Below, in pieces: positions 5,624 through 6,199 of a stretch of DNA of 6,199 nt. This DNA is from JAFGCN01 sp964547015 (GTDB lineage Archaea > Aenigmatarchaeota > Aenigmatarchaeia > QMZS01), in contig CAZJKT010000029.1 of the NCBI GenBank assembly GCA_964547015.1, positions 1-6,199 on the forward strand. Reading direction: 5' to 3'. Every line of letters begins with the position of its first letter. The first letter of the stretch is position 1. The notes under the pieces were generated by a model that saw only the letters and a list, made by a program, of their open reading frames with translations, was not told the origin of the DNA and searched no databases. The position numbers were made by a program, and so were the translations under genes.

Positions 5624-6199
5624 CTAGATTCCCAAGGCAGCCCGGCTTTCACTCAATTTTTGCCTGCGCTCTGAAAGTTTAGCAGACTCAGCGTCAAGTT
5701 TCCTTTCCTGAGACCTAAGATTTTTCTCTGCCAATTCGTACAATTCTCCCAAAATCACCCCCTCTTTGGAAAACGGAAGGTCAAACAATTTCCACATGCG
5801 ATCATAAACATTGCCTACCCCCTCTACAAACAAATCACCCGTGCGATTTTCCGTGTCTGCCAGAAGGGGTCGAGTTATTCCCTCAATAACCCTAAATGTT
5901 TCGCCAGCGGCTAGACCCAACATATCTCTGTGCTCCGGGTGCTCCGACAGATATTTGGCTGAACTTTCAAGAAGTTCCACAAAACGATCATATACTCTCT
6001 GAAGGTTAAAACAATAAATTTCCGCCCTGGAGAGGCGTCCAGAGTTAGAGCTATCCATAGACAGTTTTCTGTAAGTGGGGAATCCCCTAACCCTTCCAGA
6101 AAAATCCCTAAACCCATCTTCCAGCCCTCTCCTCTCTGCCTGTTTATCCGCCTCAATCAGCCATTTCTGCTGCCCTTTGGCATCCTTAATTCTTGCCTG
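5624..6199 (-). CDS. Unidentified helix-rich protein, 5' truncated by window edge
   Basis: The frame is open from the right edge to TAG at 5626-5624, giving 191 visible residues. A Met at 6058 is the first in this frame within the window, but the 47 codons upstream of it (QARIKDAKGQQKWLIEADKQ onward, then RRGLEDGFRDF) have normal soluble-protein composition and no stop, so the real start is probably outside the window. I do not recognise the family. The middle part (AEIYCFNLQRVYDRFVELLE and VGNVYDRMWKLFDLPFSKEG) looks like packed amphipathic helices. The C-terminus (about the last 35 residues, including RKLDAESAKLSERRQKLSES) has heptad-like spacing suited to a coiled coil. There is no signal peptide or TM segment in the visible part, so it is likely cytoplasmic. 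It ends 33 nt before the ATPase gene on the same strand, suggesting co-transcription and perhaps an accessory role for the transporter; that role is inference. Confidence 0.75.
   Translation of the reverse strand, partial: QARIKDAKGQQKWLIEADKQAERRGLEDGFRDFSGRVRGFPTYRKLSMDSSNSGRLSRAEIYCFNLQRVYDRFVELLESSAKYLSEHPEHRDMLGLAAGETFRVIEGITRPLLADTENRTGDLFVEGVGNVYDRMWKLFDLPFSKEGVILGELYELAEKNLRSQERKLDAESAKLSERRQKLSESRAALGI

Noticed and set aside
5911..6156. Minus-strand 81-codon frame near the right edge
   Set aside because: It shadows the longer unidentified gene in another frame; that gene's frame stays open over the full 576 nt and has more plausible composition.

Overview
The window most likely comes from an archaeon, perhaps a DPANN-type or euryarchaeal lineage. 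The grounds are a COG1361/CARDB-type exported protein paired with a MacB-like permease, a MjaI-family (CTAG) restriction endonuclease with a matching N4-cytosine methyltransferase, weak or absent Shine-Dalgarno sequences with AT-rich TATA-like boxes close to start codons, and a truncated small protein whose N-terminus resembles an archaeal class III (pilin-type) signal. No rRNA or tRNA gene was seen, so the taxonomy is an inference.

Layout, right to left, because almost everything is on the minus strand. From 6199 to 5624 runs the 3' part of an unrecognised, helix-rich, charged protein whose frame is open through the right edge. After 33 nt comes a LolD/MacB-type ABC ATPase (5590-4814). A 187-nt gap follows, then a DNA methyltransferase (4626-3589). 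Tail to tail with it, and overlapping by 7 nt, is the only confidently called plus-strand gene, a MjaI-like restriction endonuclease (2960-3595). A 367-nt AT-rich intergenic stretch (2593-2959) holds a perfect 25-bp tandem duplication, a 9-bp inverted repeat, a CTAG site and a doubtful 56-residue small ORF. Then come an exported, C-terminally anchored COG1361-like protein (2592-1375), a FtsX/MacB permease (1378-164) that overlaps it as ATGA, and the start of a small single-TM protein (136 to the left edge).

The transporter would work as an ATPase plus a separate permease, with the COG1361-like surface protein as a possible extracytoplasmic partner in place of a bacterial MacA. Its substrate cannot be read from the sequence. 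The ATPase and its presumed permease are about 3.4 kb apart, and the restriction-modification pair lies exactly between them. The simplest reading is a type II R-M cassette inserted into a transporter operon. The methyltransferase reads in the operon direction and the endonuclease against it, so operon read-through would carry the methyltransferase message and antisense to the endonuclease. CTAG, the expected target, occurs only four times in the window by my count, far below a simple composition-based expectation.

No wholly new system is evident. The points most worth a second look are the operon interruption, the repeat-bearing control region upstream of the endonuclease, and the unidentified gene at the right edge.
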